Assembly: GCA_004802725.1 (NCBI GenBank)
Contig: SGPM01000174.1
Location: 1 to 54,855 of the forward strand
Origin: Antrodiella citrinella
Lineage: Eukaryota > Basidiomycota > Agaricomycetes > Polyporales > Steccherinaceae
Length of the DNA: 54,855 nt
Direction: 5' to 3'
Position 1 is the stretch's first letter; each line of letters opens with the position of its first letter. Under the pieces are notes generated by a model. It did no database searches and had not been told where the DNA came from. It was given only the letters and a program-made list of their open reading frames with translations. The position numbers and the translations under genes are program-made. This document shows positions 44,001 through 54,855 of this stretch, in pieces.

Positions 44001-47000
44001 GACTATATTTATCAGGTATGTTCGCATGTTGAAAGATCCAGGTCTCTACAGCGCCGGTGTCGACTATCAGGAAGATGACCCCTCCCTTATTCAAAAGCGG
44101 GCCGATATTGTTCATACTGCAGCTGCGATGCTGGAGAAATGCAATCTGATCAAGTACGAGCGTGCTTCTGGTCGTTTCCAAAGTACCGAACTTGGTCGTA
44201 TTGCTTCTCATTACTATGTGACCTACAACTCTATGGCGACGTACAACCAGCACCTCCGACCTACAATGACGACGCTTGAGCTCTTCCGAGTATTCGCTCT
44301 TTCTAATGAATTCAAGAATCTTCCCGTCCGACAAGATGTGAGTACGCTCTAACAATATTCCTGAATGTGTACTCAGATGCGTATTCATTAGGAAAAGCTA
44401 GAACTAGGCAAGCTACTGGAGCGCGTGCCCATCCCTGTGAAGGAGACCGTGGAAGAACCAGCTGCCAAGATCAACGTCTTGCTACAGGCGTATATCTCGC
44501 AGCTCAAGCTCGAAGGCTTTGCTCTGGTTGCGGATATGGTCTACGTTCAACAATCTGCTGGACGGTGCGCATGACCTGACACTACAATGCAATTTGTACT
44601 GATATCTCCTCGATTAGTATCCTACGCGCCATCTTCGAGATCTGTCTGAAGCGCGGATGGTCTGTTCCCGCCAAAGCTGCACTGGACCTATGCAAGATGG
44701 TCGAGAAGAGGATGTACGTACACGATTTTGCGCAAAGGCAGCTATCATGATGTTGACGAGCTTTTGTGTAGGTGGAGTTCGATGACTCCTTTGCGCCAGT
44801 TCAAGGGGTTACCAGGTGATATCGTTCGCAAGGCGGAAAGCAAGCAATTCGTGAGTACTTGTTCAAACGTTTTTGACCTGTCACTGACTGGTCTATGATA
44901 GCCATGGTACCGCTACTTTGACTTGGTAAGACCTTGAATTGACATTGCTGATGCAGAGTTGTCTGACGACGTGAATGAATTTGTAGAACCCCCCTGAGAT
45001 TGGAGAGCTTATCGGCGTTCAAAATGCCGGCAAACTCGTGTATCGTTTGGTACATAACTTCCCCAAGCTTCAGTACGTCCTACCTCCTCAACTTATCGTT
45101 TACTGCTGACACGGTTCTTGTAGACTGCAGGCTCAAGTACAGCCCATCACACGCTCATTACTCCGCATTGACTTGACGATCATTCCTGACTTCCAATGGG
45201 ACGAGAAAATTCACGGAGTTGCGGAATCATTCTGGATTCTTGTTGAGGATGTGGACGGCGAGATTATCCTCTTCCATGATACTTTCATTCTCCGTCAACG
45301 CTATGCCCAGGACGAACACAACCTCACTCTTACTGTTCCTATGTTCGACCCTGTCCCTCCGAACTACTACATTTCCCTTGTCTCCGACCGCTGGTTACAC
45401 GCCGAGACCCGCCTCCCTATTTCATTCAAGCACTTGATCCTCCCAGAGAAATTCCCCGCACCTACCCCACTGCTTGACTTGCAACAGCTGCCTCTTTCGG
45501 CCCTCCACAACAAGGAAGTCGAAAGCATCTACTCCTCTACTATTGAGACGTTCAACAAGATCCAAACGCAGGTTTTCCAGGCTCTTTACACAACAGATGA
45601 CAACGTCTTCATTGGCGCTCCCACTGGAAGTGGCAAGACGATCTGTGCTGAGTTTGCGCTGATGCGTCTCTGGAGCAAGCGAGACCAGGTTCGAGCAGTC
45701 TGTATCGAGCCATACCAGGAGATGGTCGATCAGCGTGTTACCGAGTGGCGAGAGAAGTTCAGCAAGCTTCAGGGTGGCAAGGAGATTGTGAGCTTGACCG
45801 GCGAAACGAGTGCTGATTTACGTCTACTGGAGAAGGGCGACTTGATTGTCTGCACTCCCGCACAATGGGATGTGCTTTCCCGGAGATGGCGTCAGCGGAA
45901 GAACGTTCAGACCGTCGGTCTCTTGATTGCAGACGAGGTGCAGCTGATCGGTGGTGAAGTCGGACCTACATATGAGGTCGTCATCTCTCGGACACGCTAT
46001 GTCTCCGCTCAGACCGAGATCAAGACGCGCATTGTGGCTTGCGGCGTTTCGCTTGCGAACGCTCGCGATCTTGGGGAGTGGATGGGTGCCCCTTCGCATG
46101 CTATCTTCAACTTCCCTCCCAGGTATGTTCTTCCCTCTGACCATCATTATAGTTGTTTACACGAATTTTAGTGCTCGTCCGTTGGACATGGATATTCATT
46201 TGCAGAGCTTCACCATCCCTCACTTCCCCTCTCTGATGATCGCCATGTCCAAGCCAGCGTACTTGGCCATCGTCGAACACTCTCCCACTAAGCCCGTCAT
46301 TATCTTCGTTCCATCCCGTCGTCAATGTCGTTTGACTGCAGACGATATCCTCACGCATTGTGGTGCTGACGATAGCGGCAGCCGCTTCCTCAATATTGAA
46401 CTTGAAGCCTTGCAACCTCATCTAGACCATGTCAATGACAAGGGTCTGGTAGAGATACTTAAGCACGGTATTGGCTACTACCATGAGGCGCTGGATAAGC
46501 AGGATAAGCGGATAGTTGAGAGGCTGTTCCAATCTGGGGCCATTCAGGTTTTGATTGCTTCCAAGGTAAGGCTTCATTTCATATTGTTCCAATTTGATTG
46601 CTGACCCTCGTCTCAGGACACGGCTTGGAGCCTGCCTGTCTCCAGTTATATGGTGATCATTATGGGCGTGCAATCTTACGAAGGCAAGGAGCACCGTTAC
46701 ATCGATTATCCCGTGATGGATGTTCTGCAAATGATGGGTCGCGCTTGTCGTCCCCTTGAAGACGAGAAGAGCCGATGCGTTCTTATGTGTCAACAAACCC
46801 GGAAAGACTTCTACAAGAAGTTCCTTGCTGAGGGTCTTCCCATCGAGTCGCATTTGCCTACCCACATGCTCCACGATTACTTCCTGGCTGAAATCGCTGT
46901 CAAGACTATCGAGAATAAACAGGACGCAATGGTGAGTACACAGAGATACTTGGGCTAATTCTCGGATTCTTACTATTCGTTCAGGACATCTTGACTTGGA

Positions 47001-48341
47001 CGTACTTCTACCGCAGAATGACGCAGAACCCCAACTACTACAATTTGCACAACGTCAGTCATCAGCATCTCTCCGATCACCTTTCCGAGTTGGTCGAGAA
47101 CACCCTCAGCGATCTTGTCAACTCCAAGTGTATTGCTATCGGTAAGCGCTATGTCACATGTCGATGTGATACTCGCTAATTTCGTTGCAGAGGATGAGAT
47201 GGATGTATCGCCGCTAAACTTGGGTATGATTGCTGCTTACTATAATATCTCATGTGAGTACTATGGCATTGTGAGAATCGCATAACCTTAATTGTGTTTA
47301 TTTAGACGTCACGGTTGAGGTCTACACCCTCTCGCTCAAAGAGCGCACCAAGCTGAAGGGTCTCCTCGAGGTTGTCTCGTCATCTGCTGAGTTCGAGTCA
47401 ATACCTATCCGCCGACACGAGGATGTTCTGTTGCGTCGCATCTACGACCGTGTACCCGTTAAGTTGGATCGCACCGACTTTGAAGCGCCGCACTTCAAGA
47501 CGTTCCTATTGCTGCAAGCTCACTTCTCCCGACTGCAGCTACCTTCCGATCTGGCCGCTGACCAAGTTCTGGTGCTGGAGAAGGTGCTCAACTTGCTCTC
47601 CGCTTGCGTTGATGTCATGTCGTCAAACGCATGGCTCAACGCTCTCGGTGCTATGGACTTGTCGCAGATGTGTGTGCAGGCATGCTGGGAAACAGACTCA
47701 CCGTTGAAGCAGATTCCTCACTTCGAGCCCGACGTTGTCAAACGCTGCAAGGATGCTGGCGTGGAGTCCGTCTACGACATCATGGAGTTGGAAGATGACA
47801 AGCGGAACCAGCTGTTGCAGATGGATGCGCGTCAGATGTGAGTTGAATCGTGACCCTTGTAAATGCTTGTAAAAACTGATTTTGTCGTGTCACCAGGCAC
47901 GACGTTGCGACCTTTGTTAACTCATACCCCACGCTCGATGTCAACTTCGAGCTCGCGAAGGGCGATTACACGGCAGGGTCACCTCTGCTGCTGCAAGTCA
48001 CCTTGACACGAGACGCGGACGAAGACGACGAGAGTGGTGACGACCAGACTGTCATCGCACCGTTCTACCCGACGAAGAAGCTTGCGAATTGGTGGCTAGT
48101 TGTCGGCGACCCGAAGACGCGGCAGCTGCTATCGATCAAGCGCGTCACAGTGAACAAGAACCTCGCTGTGAAACTGGAGTTCACGCTGCCAAAGGGAATG
48201 CATAGCCTCAAGTTGTATGTCATTTGTGACTCGTATATGGGTGCAGACCATGACATCAACATGGACCCGATTGAAGTCGCGGAGGGCGAGGATAGTGATA
48301 GCGACGAGGAGATGGAGAGCGGGGATGAGATGGAGGAGTAG
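41096..48341 (+). CDS. BRR2: U5 snRNP RNA helicase Brr2 (tandem Ski2-like cassettes)
   Basis: Fifteen exons (41096-42661, 42712-43961, 44016-44337, 44392-44564, 44618-44713, 44772-44850, 44902-44925, 44987-45072, 45124-46122, 46172-46565, 46617-46931, 46985-47141, 47191-47253, 47306-47837, 47897-48341) give 2166 residues, almost the yeast length. The N-terminal regulatory part has [14 protein letters not shown] and an acidic stretch. Cassette 1 has Walker A APTGAGKT (about 516-523), DEIH (about 629), the SATLPNY motif and GRAGRPQYD. Cassette 2 has APTGSGKT (about 1363) but DEVQ in place of DExH (about 1468) and GRACRP. Each cassette is followed by a Sec63-type domain. Brr2 unwinds U4/U6 to activate the spliceosome; only cassette 1 is expected to be catalytic, as in known Brr2. 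An acidic tail ends at 48341. Part of its 3' end is duplicated at about 51,420-51,640. Confidence 0.96.
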
Positions 48342-48549
48342 AGTGTTCTGTTCTTTCTTATTGCTTGCTATCGTCTACTATGTATCTTTAGTCTGTTGTC
48401 TTGTCATTTTATCTGCTCCTCTCAATGCTCGTTGTCAGGGCATACTCGTGTGCTACTGTAACCCCGTGTAGTAGTGAGAGGTGCTTCCCAAGTGCTTCCT
48501 AAAGTATGCGGGCGAGTACAAGCTTGCATCCATCACTCGGTCCAACCAA

Positions 48550-48680
48550 ACTTTCTCCTCTTATCTACGATGGACCCATCCTCGGGCCCATCTCCGCCAA
48601 TCGTGTATCATATATATAATGCCAATACCCCACGACTGACTAGTACTGGGGAATGGCCCCTGGCTTATGTAATGTGATGG
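48550..48680 (+). pseudogene. Truncated copy of the FunK1 leader and first codons
   Basis: The sequence from about 48,552 (AAACTTTCTCCTCTTATCTA, then ATGGACCC at 48,570) resembles the stretch before and after ATGGACCC at about 48,816. It contains YNANTPR, where the second copy in one frame has YANTQR. It ends in a stop at 48,677 without any kinase sequence, so it looks like a leftover 5' duplicate. Confidence 0.55.
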
Positions 48681-48901
48681 CGTTCCGTGGGACTCGGGAA
48701 GTGCTGGTGGAGGAGAATTTAACGTTTAACCTTATCTAAGCACTTGATCTTTTCACGACGCAACCAACTTGAACTAGCAGTCCAGATTTCAAACTTGATT
48801 CTCCTCTATTCTATCATGGACCCCCTCCCGACCCACCCTCGGTCCCGCCGCCGCGGCCCATATATGCCAACACCCAGCGCAAAGGAGACAGTACCCGAGG
48901 A

Positions 48902-51413
48902 ATGGGCTTCAAGCATTTTGCTGAGCAGCGGAATGATATTATGCACACCTTACCTTCTTCGCTGCCGGAGGTAGAAGTACCGTATTTCCTAGAGAATGCA
49001 CTCCCCAAGATTGTCGACTCTGATACTCTTCAAGTGGTCATGCCCAAGTTGCAACCTTTCATCGTCGAAGGTCGGTGGAACTGGTACAAAGACGACCCTT
49101 CACGGATGTCGGGATTGGAGGACGACGTTTACCGATACGTGGCGACCATCTCTGAAGAGGTGCTACGAGCTGCCACTGAGACAGTTTGGGCTCAGAAGAA
49201 AGTAACAGCTAGAGCGCAGTGGCGGCCTCGGAATGTGGACAAGTCCGACGGCGAAAACGTGGGATACAAGCACGACACCAATCAGCTCCTAACCGAAACC
49301 AGGGGTGTGGGCAACATCGGGGAGTTGGACAAGTACACGGTAGACAGTGTCACCAATTTCGAATTCAAGTACGCGATGCAAAAAACATCAATCAGGTACG
49401 TCTTTACACCGGTCATGATACCTTCTGAATACGCAGATTTCTTCAGAACCGCCGCCAAGTTCTGGGAAACGCAGCACATATGATGTTTGCGGATCCTGCT
49501 CGTCGCTTCAGATTCGCCGCCACGATTGAAGATACCCAGATGCGCTTGTGGTTCCTCTCTAGAACGATCTGTTTTGCAACGAAGGAGTTCAACTTTGTCA
49601 CTTTATGTGCTTGCAGATACTCGTTTTCCTGCGATTTTCTGACGCTTTCATATGATGGCGTGCAGGATCAGCAGTCGTTCGTGCATTTTATTCTCGCCAC
49701 GTCATTAGCCACCCATGAGCAGCTCGGCTACGATCCCACCGTCCAACGGCTGCTGCTCCCCAATGGCGAACTCGCCTTCGATTATATAGTGGGGGATCAC
49801 CGCTACCGAACGACGAAGGCGATCGTCACCTGTCCAGCACATCGATTGCTTGGGCGTGCGACACGTGTCTGGCGTGTGCGAGAGATTGATGATGCTGAAA
49901 AATATATCTCTGAGGAGAGGGTTTTGAAGGACTACTGGATCACGGAGGATTGCAAGACGGAGAAAGAAATCCAAACGGCCATTATCGATGCTGCGGAGAT
50001 CGCTCGGTCGGATTGTCAACGAGAAGATCTCGAGAAGTATTTCATGATCATCCTTTCGGACGACCAGGTTCAGATCAATGATGTCCCAGACACATCTACT
50101 CACTATCTCTCTGCGACTGGAGAGGATGTTGACGAGTTTCTGCTGCAGCTTGCGGAGAATGGATATGCGAGACCTGGTCCTCTCACTCGGGACTTTTTCA
50201 ACGCTAGACGGGCAGACGATGATACTTTTCTGACACCCGCTTCAAGCCCAGGAGGCTGTAGCGTGATACACGCTGCCATTATCTACCAGCCGTGTAAGCA
50301 TCGCCGCCTGGTTTTCAAGGAGGTCGGGACGCCTCTCCATGATATCACGAACCACAAAGTGCTCTTCCGTTGCTTATCCCAGGGCCTACAGGGTGAGTAC
50401 TCCTCTTCATGGCTGTATCTGCGTCTGATTTTCGGCAGGCTTGAATGTGATGTACGATGCAGGCTATGTACACAGAGACATCTCGACAGGGAATCTGTTG
50501 ATGTGCAAGGTGGGTAACGATTATATCTGCAAGATTTCCGACCTCGAATACGCTCACCCGTATTTGGTACCCCTTGAGCGGGAGACACCGCGCATGGAGA
50601 AAACGGTGAGTGCTAATGCACTTGGGCTATTTATTAGCTCTACTGACCGATTTTTTGCCGCGAAAATAGGGCACCCCTGCTTTCATGGCCGTGGAGATAC
50701 AATCCAAAATGCTCAACTTTGTCAAGTACGGACCCGATTACTCTGAGGTCGCGGACAACGTTATTCACAATTATGTTCACGACGCGGAGAGCATCTGGTG
50801 GATTTCATTACATGCGTTGTTCTCCACAGTCCCCTCCTCTGATCTCATCGACGCCGGCGCGATTCAAAAACAGCTCACAGCGGTCCATGATATCTTCCCG
50901 TCCAGTATCCGCGGTTCTCTTCCGCGAGCGTTGTTCTTCACCACGGAACAGTACCTCCCACTCACCAGACGCAATCTACCACCCGCGTACATTCCAGTCG
51001 TCTCAAAAATGTCTGACACTCGGACAATACTGCACGATATTTACCGCAATATCAATGACATGAACTTTCCTGATCGCCGCTTCGACCACCAGATGTTCGC
51101 TGAATTGCACGACCGCCTGGCTCCATTTTTTGATAGCGCAGCGCAAGTCGCAATAGAGGATGTGACCTTTCTGGCAGACCGTCAACTCGAATTGGAGAAC
51201 GCCGCAGAGGCACGACGGGAGGCACAGTACAAGGCGGGGAAGGAGACGGAGGGGGAGACGAGAATGAACGAGGAGCCGTCGACCGCTGGGCCATCTACGA
51301 GTCGACGACAGGACGACGTCGAGTCCGACACGTCCGACACCCTTCCTGAACACATCATCAAGCGCACGACGACAGCCCATTTAAGCGACCAGGGAACTTC
51401 TTCTCGCACTTGA
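48902..51413 (+). CDS. FunK1-family protein kinase-like protein
   Basis: The multi-exon frame starts at ATG 48902 (MGFKHFAEQRND). An earlier ATG at 48,816 is out of frame with it. The N-terminal helical region has TLPSSLPEVEVPYFLENALP. A GTACGT intron near 49,396 joins to FLQNRRQVLGNAAH, then FAATIEDTQMRLWFLSR and YDPTVQRLLLPNGELAFDY. The kinase lobe has HRRLVFKEVGTPLHD, the catalytic loop YVHRDISTGNLL (Asp and Asn present), ISDLEYA in the position of DFG, and GTPAFMAVEIQSKML after an intron that ends at about 50,669. The C-terminal tail is Ser/Thr/Glu-rich and ends LSDQGTSSRT. FunK1 kinases are expanded in mushroom fungi, where many change expression during fruiting; substrates are unknown. 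The DLE in place of DFG is a common FunK1 variant. Reading past the TGA at 51411 enters a Brr2-like sequence in the same frame. Confidence 0.8.
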
Positions 51414-51650
51414 CGACAGCAAGTTGTCGAGGTCGTCGAGAATTTTTACTTCCCGACGAAGAAGCTCGCGAATAGATGGCTGGTTGTCGGCGACCCAAAG
51501 GCTGTCTATGACGCGCACCACGGTGAGAGGAGAGTGGACTGAGTGTGTTCGCTCTTGTTGCTTGTTATCGTCTACAGTGGTGGTTTTAGCTTGTAACTTT
51601 ATCTGTACTACCCAACGCACATTGTCGAGGCGAGCTCGTAATAGATGAAG
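51414..51650 (+). pseudogene. Degenerate duplicate of the BRR2 3' end
   Basis: In frame after the FunK1 stop the sequence reads [19 protein letters not shown], versus [18 protein letters not shown] in Brr2 (about 48,062-48,117). After a gap of about 200 bases relative to Brr2, the 3' untranslated part also matches: GAGTGTGTTCGCTCTTGTTG and TTATCGTCTAC versus GAGTGTTCTGTTCTTTCTTA and CTATCGTCTAC. Confidence 0.75.
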
Positions 51651-51885
51651 CTTGAAGGTCCGCACGCAGTCTGCGACTGACAGAGAATGCGGTAGGAAAA
51701 AAGGAGTGGTGCGAAGGTTCTTGAAGCAACAGCACTTCATACGAACGTTCTCCAGTTACTCCCAAGTCCAGAGATGAGGCTCAGGCAGGAAAACAAGAGC
51801 GATACATAGCAAAACGGATCACTTAGCAATACAGTCCAATAAACAGCGAAAGCAAACAAAGCAGTACGCCGAAGCTTCCTCCCCC

Positions 51886-52496
51886 TTAATCATGGCCGTC
51901 GTCCCTTGCAGCGTCCTTCGAGCTCCCTGCAGCAGTCTGATGGCACAAACGTCAGCTCACACATATCGAAACAAAAAACGCCACATTCACCTGTCTCAGT
52001 TTTGCCAAATGGATCTTCAACGTCTCCGCATACTGCTCGAACCCGAGCGTGCCCATTGCGTACAGGATATCCTCCCCGCCAATCGTCTTGCGTTTCTCCA
52101 TCTGGCACTTCTCTGCAGCCTCGGAGGTGATGAAGCTGATGAACTCCGAGACGCACTCTTGCACACACTCTTTCGCTTCTTTGGAGATCTTGGCGGTGGG
52201 CGGGACGGAGGATTTCATGATGCGTGAGACGTTTGCGATCTGAGTTCACCACCGCCGTAATGGTGGGAGTATTTCAGTTAAACCAGTAGGTGGGAGAAGA
52301 CCTTAGTGTTGAGCATGAGAACGGGAGAGGAGAGGGGCGGGGAGGGACGTACGGGTAGAAAACGGTCTTGTTCGCGGTACTCGCCAACCTCCTGCTCGGT
52401 GATGGGCGCAGGCTCCGGGGCATCCGCGACGACGGCCGCACCAGACCCGTCGTCCTGAGGCGCGATGTTCGGGGGTTGGAACTCGGTCGACGACAT
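51886..52496 (-). CDS. HAP3: CCAAT-binding factor subunit NF-YB/Hap3
   Basis: Exons 52353-52496, 51991-52239 and 51886-51936 give 147 residues. The histone-fold core begins at the first junction: [16 protein letters not shown], then [56 protein letters not shown] and [14 protein letters not shown]. This is the highly conserved NF-YB/Hap3 domain, which pairs with NF-YC/Hap5 and then NF-YA/Hap2 to bind CCAAT boxes. The N-terminal 40 residues are acidic and Pro/Ala-rich; the last exon encodes a short charged tail ([16 protein letters not shown]). In fungi the complex controls respiration, iron response and secondary-metabolite genes. The gene is in tandem with the next minus-strand gene upstream. 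Confidence 0.94.
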
Positions 52497-52661
52497 CGAC
52501 AGTATATGTTCAAAGTACGTTCTAAAGAGCAGGAGACGCCCATAGTGACCCTCACAGTCGCAAGCGCTGATTGGCCGCGACAAAGTACACATAGTGTACA
52601 GACAAGTAGTGTATATAGCGAACATAAATCCAAGGGTACAAACATGTCATGGGTATCGTTA

Positions 52662-54020
52662 TCAGTCGTCACCCCTCCGCGCGAGGAACACACCCGCCTC
52701 GCTGTTCTTTCTCCTCATACCGCCCCCGCCCCGCAGCAGGCCCGTGCTGGGGAACGCAGACGCTGCAGCCTGAGCGCTCTGATCTCCGAAGCCTTCAACA
52801 TCCTCCAGTCGCTGTGACTCGTTTACATTCTCAGGCGTAGCAATCTTGGGCTGCGGGAACCCATGTGCTGAGAGGGGAGGCGATAGTGGGCCTGATCCCG
52901 TTGACTGAGAGGTGGTCGAAATAGAGTGTCTCCCAGACTTGCGCGATTTCTTACGAGGTTGCGTCGGTGTGCCATCGGGGTCGTGCGGCGAAAACGGCGG
53001 GGGGTGTTGGGTCTGCGATTGGTAGCTGTATTGGCGTGTGTGTCGTGACGACGACCCGGTGTTGGACGTTGTTGCGGAGCGGGAGTCCGATCCACCACCA
53101 CCGTTGTTGCCGTCAGTCGCGCGACGGGCGTAGTTCTCTGCGCCGAAGTCTGCGCCGTCCATTTCTGCGTCGTCTAATTCCTGTCTGGGTAGTACGATAG
53201 GTGCTTGGAAGAGCTGGGCGTGCTCGAATGGGCCGCACTCTTCTTGTAGACGGGGAGATGACATGTCGGAACCATCGGTATGTCTAAATGGAGAGGGTAT
53301 ATGTCCGTGTTCCGGTCCACTGCCCTGTAATATCCATGAGTAAAAGAATATTAACGAAGCGAAAGTGAAACGTACCTGGAACCCCTCGAATCCAGCCCCT
53401 CCGTTAGCTTTAGCTTGAGCCAACGCGAGCTGCAGTGCAGCCTTCTTTAGCTCCTTCCTCTCCCGTCTCAACTTCCGCCGCTCCTCTTTCAGCCGTCTCT
53501 CTTCCTCTTCTCGCTTAATTCCCTCGGCAATCCTGGCAGCGGACATCTCATCTATTGTCGCAGCGTCAAGCTGCGCAGCATCCGAGTCAAGGGTGTCGGT
53601 TGAGATGGTACGTGAGCGATCATCGTTCGCTCGAGGGCGTGGCCGAGGTCTGCCAGGGCCCAGCGCCGATGGAGACTCGTCCTCATCGTCGGTCAGATGT
53701 ATAGGTGGTTTCCCGAACAAGTCATAACCAAAGACGCGGATGCCTCTGGGCTGCTTGCGTTTCCGCCGTCGCCTGCGGCCCTGATCGCCGCCGAGGTTCG
53801 AGTGCAGAGAGTGCGTCTCTGCATCGTCGGAGTCGGCAAGGAGACCCTCCAATTCGTCGGGACGGGCGCGTGCGGGGACATGCTGGTGTGGGGGCTGATG
53901 CTGCGCTTGGTCGTCGTCAGATTCATCGAGCTGGACTCCGCGATTGCGTTGGAGGTTGAGACAGGCGAGACAGGGAGCGAGGGCTGCCTGGAAGCCATCC
54001 GACCATGAGAATGAGGCCAT
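52662..54020 (-). CDS. Unrecognised charged, low-complexity protein
   Basis: ATG 54020 starts MASFSWSDGFQAALAPCLAC. Two exons (53376-54020, 52662-53324) with a 51-base GT-AG intron give 435 residues; the intron is a multiple of three without a stop, so its retention would add 17 residues. The N-terminus has two Cys (APCLACL) that could be lipidated. Residues about 60-100 are acidic, followed by a basic patch RRRRRKRKQPRGIRVFGYDL that looks like a nuclear localisation signal. A Glu/Arg/Lys-rich helix (about 165-200) may form a coiled coil. The rest is Ser/Pro/Gln-rich, probably disordered. I know no domain in it. The ORF extends upstream to 54086, but the MASFSW start is preferred for its conserved-looking context. 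Confidence 0.7.
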   Translation of the reverse strand: MASFSWSDGFQAALAPCLACLNLQRNRGVQLDESDDDQAQHQPPHQHVPARARPDELEGLLADSDDAETHSLHSNLGGDQGRRRRRKRKQPRGIRVFGYDLFGKPPIHLTDDEDESPSALGPGRPRPRPRANDDRSRTISTDTLDSDAAQLDAATIDEMSAARIAEGIKREEEERRLKEERRKLRRERKELKKAALQLALAQAKANGGAGFEGFQVRFTFASLIFFYSWILQGSGPEHGHIPSPFRHTDGSDMSSPRLQEECGPFEHAQLFQAPIVLPRQELDDAEMDGADFGAENYARRATDGNNGGGGSDSRSATTSNTGSSSRHTRQYSYQSQTQHPPPFSPHDPDGTPTQPRKKSRKSGRHSISTTSQSTGSGPLSPPLSAHGFPQPKIATPENVNESQRLEDVEGFGDQSAQAAASAFPSTGLLRGGGGMRRKNSEAGVFLARRGDD

Positions 54021-54086
54021 GGTGTGGACAAACAGGGCCTGCCACGAAAGATGAAAAGAACGAGGAAGACACGATCCAACTTGCAA

Positions 54087-54855
54087 TGTCGAGCTGTCGA
54101 ATGTAGCTGGCGACCTGTCAATGCAGTGATCGACTGTGACTGCAGGAAAACATGTGCGTCCGGCTCAATTTCAGAAACATTCCCGGACGGCGCGCCGTTC
54201 AAGCCGAAGAGTAATCTCGCTAATCGGGGGAATTTAACCCTAACCTCAGGTATAATTCTAGCCTGAGCATCCTCTGGTGCCCATTCAACTTGGTCTGGTA
54301 TGTCATGATGCATGATGTTGTACTATATTCGTGCTGGTATATGTTTATTCTCTTTCAATGATCCGTGTACACTCATATTGGTGTGTTTATAGACACAGCA
54401 TGAATCCAACTGATCGGAGCTCACGTCGTCCGCTGGCAAGTTGAAGGTATCTGCATGATACGACTGGTCAATTTCTTGCTGTGAAGCCATGATGGTTTTC
54501 GTATTCGCTAAACGCGCTCCTTTGACCGCAATTTTCAAAACGATAGGTGCATTCTGAGGTGTGTGTGGGTAACAGCGGAGTTTCGCCAACTCTCGCCAAG
54601 CTACGCTCCGAGCTCCTCGCCGAGTTCAGATCGTGGCGGCACTGGTGCTTGCTTCTTACGCTTGTCACGCCCCGAATCACGCTCAATGGCTACTATCGAT
54701 GACCCGCGTGTGCAACAGTACCCACATGTGCAACACGCGTAATCATGACTCAATTGCGGCCGCTGTATTCCTCATACCACCTCAATAAATTCAGTGTACA
54801 TTCTTCTATACCATACCTTTCATAAACACCAAGTACGAGAGAGAGAAAAGGGCTG
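54087..54855. other. Terminal intergenic stretch with a telobox-like motif
   Basis: No convincing gene is seen to the window end. TTAACCCTAACC at 54,234-54,245 lies about 215 bases upstream of the ATG at 54020. Confidence 0.4.

Overview
The window is fungal nuclear DNA, most likely from a mushroom-forming basidiomycete (Agaricomycetes). The genes are cut by many introns of about 45-65 bases. FunK1 kinases, BTB proteins, a GMC oxidoreductase and a sesquiterpene synthase remnant are present, and the housekeeping proteins are of basidiomycete type. There are no bacterial-style operons, no rRNA, and no tRNA I can support.

Layout. About 1-18,100 is accessory and partly decayed. It holds an F-box protein, a 6-phosphogluconate-dehydrogenase-like reductase, the first three exons of a terpene synthase, a frameshifted FunK1 kinase, a MYND zinc-finger protein and two BTB proteins facing each other around a broken short-chain dehydrogenase. 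These are followed by an intact 18-exon GMC oxidoreductase and a pair of EthD-domain genes, one frameshifted and one intact. This looks like the remains of a secondary-metabolism neighbourhood beside fast-evolving signalling genes. From 18,356 to 26,299 come mostly conserved genes: an ARMT1-like (DUF89) phosphatase, a ubiquilin/Dsk2-like protein without its UBA domain, a serine-hydrolase-fold protein without its nucleophile, and the autophagy PROPPIN Atg18.

From 26,538 to 48,341 two complete E(z)-type (CXC + SET) histone methyltransferase genes on the minus strand lie about 8.5 kb apart around Exo70 (exocyst) and Sec31 (COPII coat). The giant spliceosomal helicase Brr2 is divergent from the second. 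The first E(z) copy is exceptional. Its CXC/SET half lies in a roughly 2.2 kb AT-rich, almost CpG-free block. All the ambiguous bases (n) of the window are in that block, yet the reading frames are open. The second copy has normal composition.

After Brr2 comes an apparently working FunK1 kinase. It is preceded by a partial copy of its own leader and followed by a degenerate copy of the Brr2 3' end. The window closes with the CCAAT-binding subunit NF-YB/Hap3 and an unrecognised charged protein, both on the minus strand.

The conserved genes serve separate cell functions (secretion, autophagy, proteostasis, splicing, transcription, chromatin) and do not form one pathway. The signals worth most attention are the CpG-depleted E(z) copy, the duplication around the FunK1 gene, a roughly 90-base inverted repeat at 37 kb, and the several decayed or catalytically altered genes.
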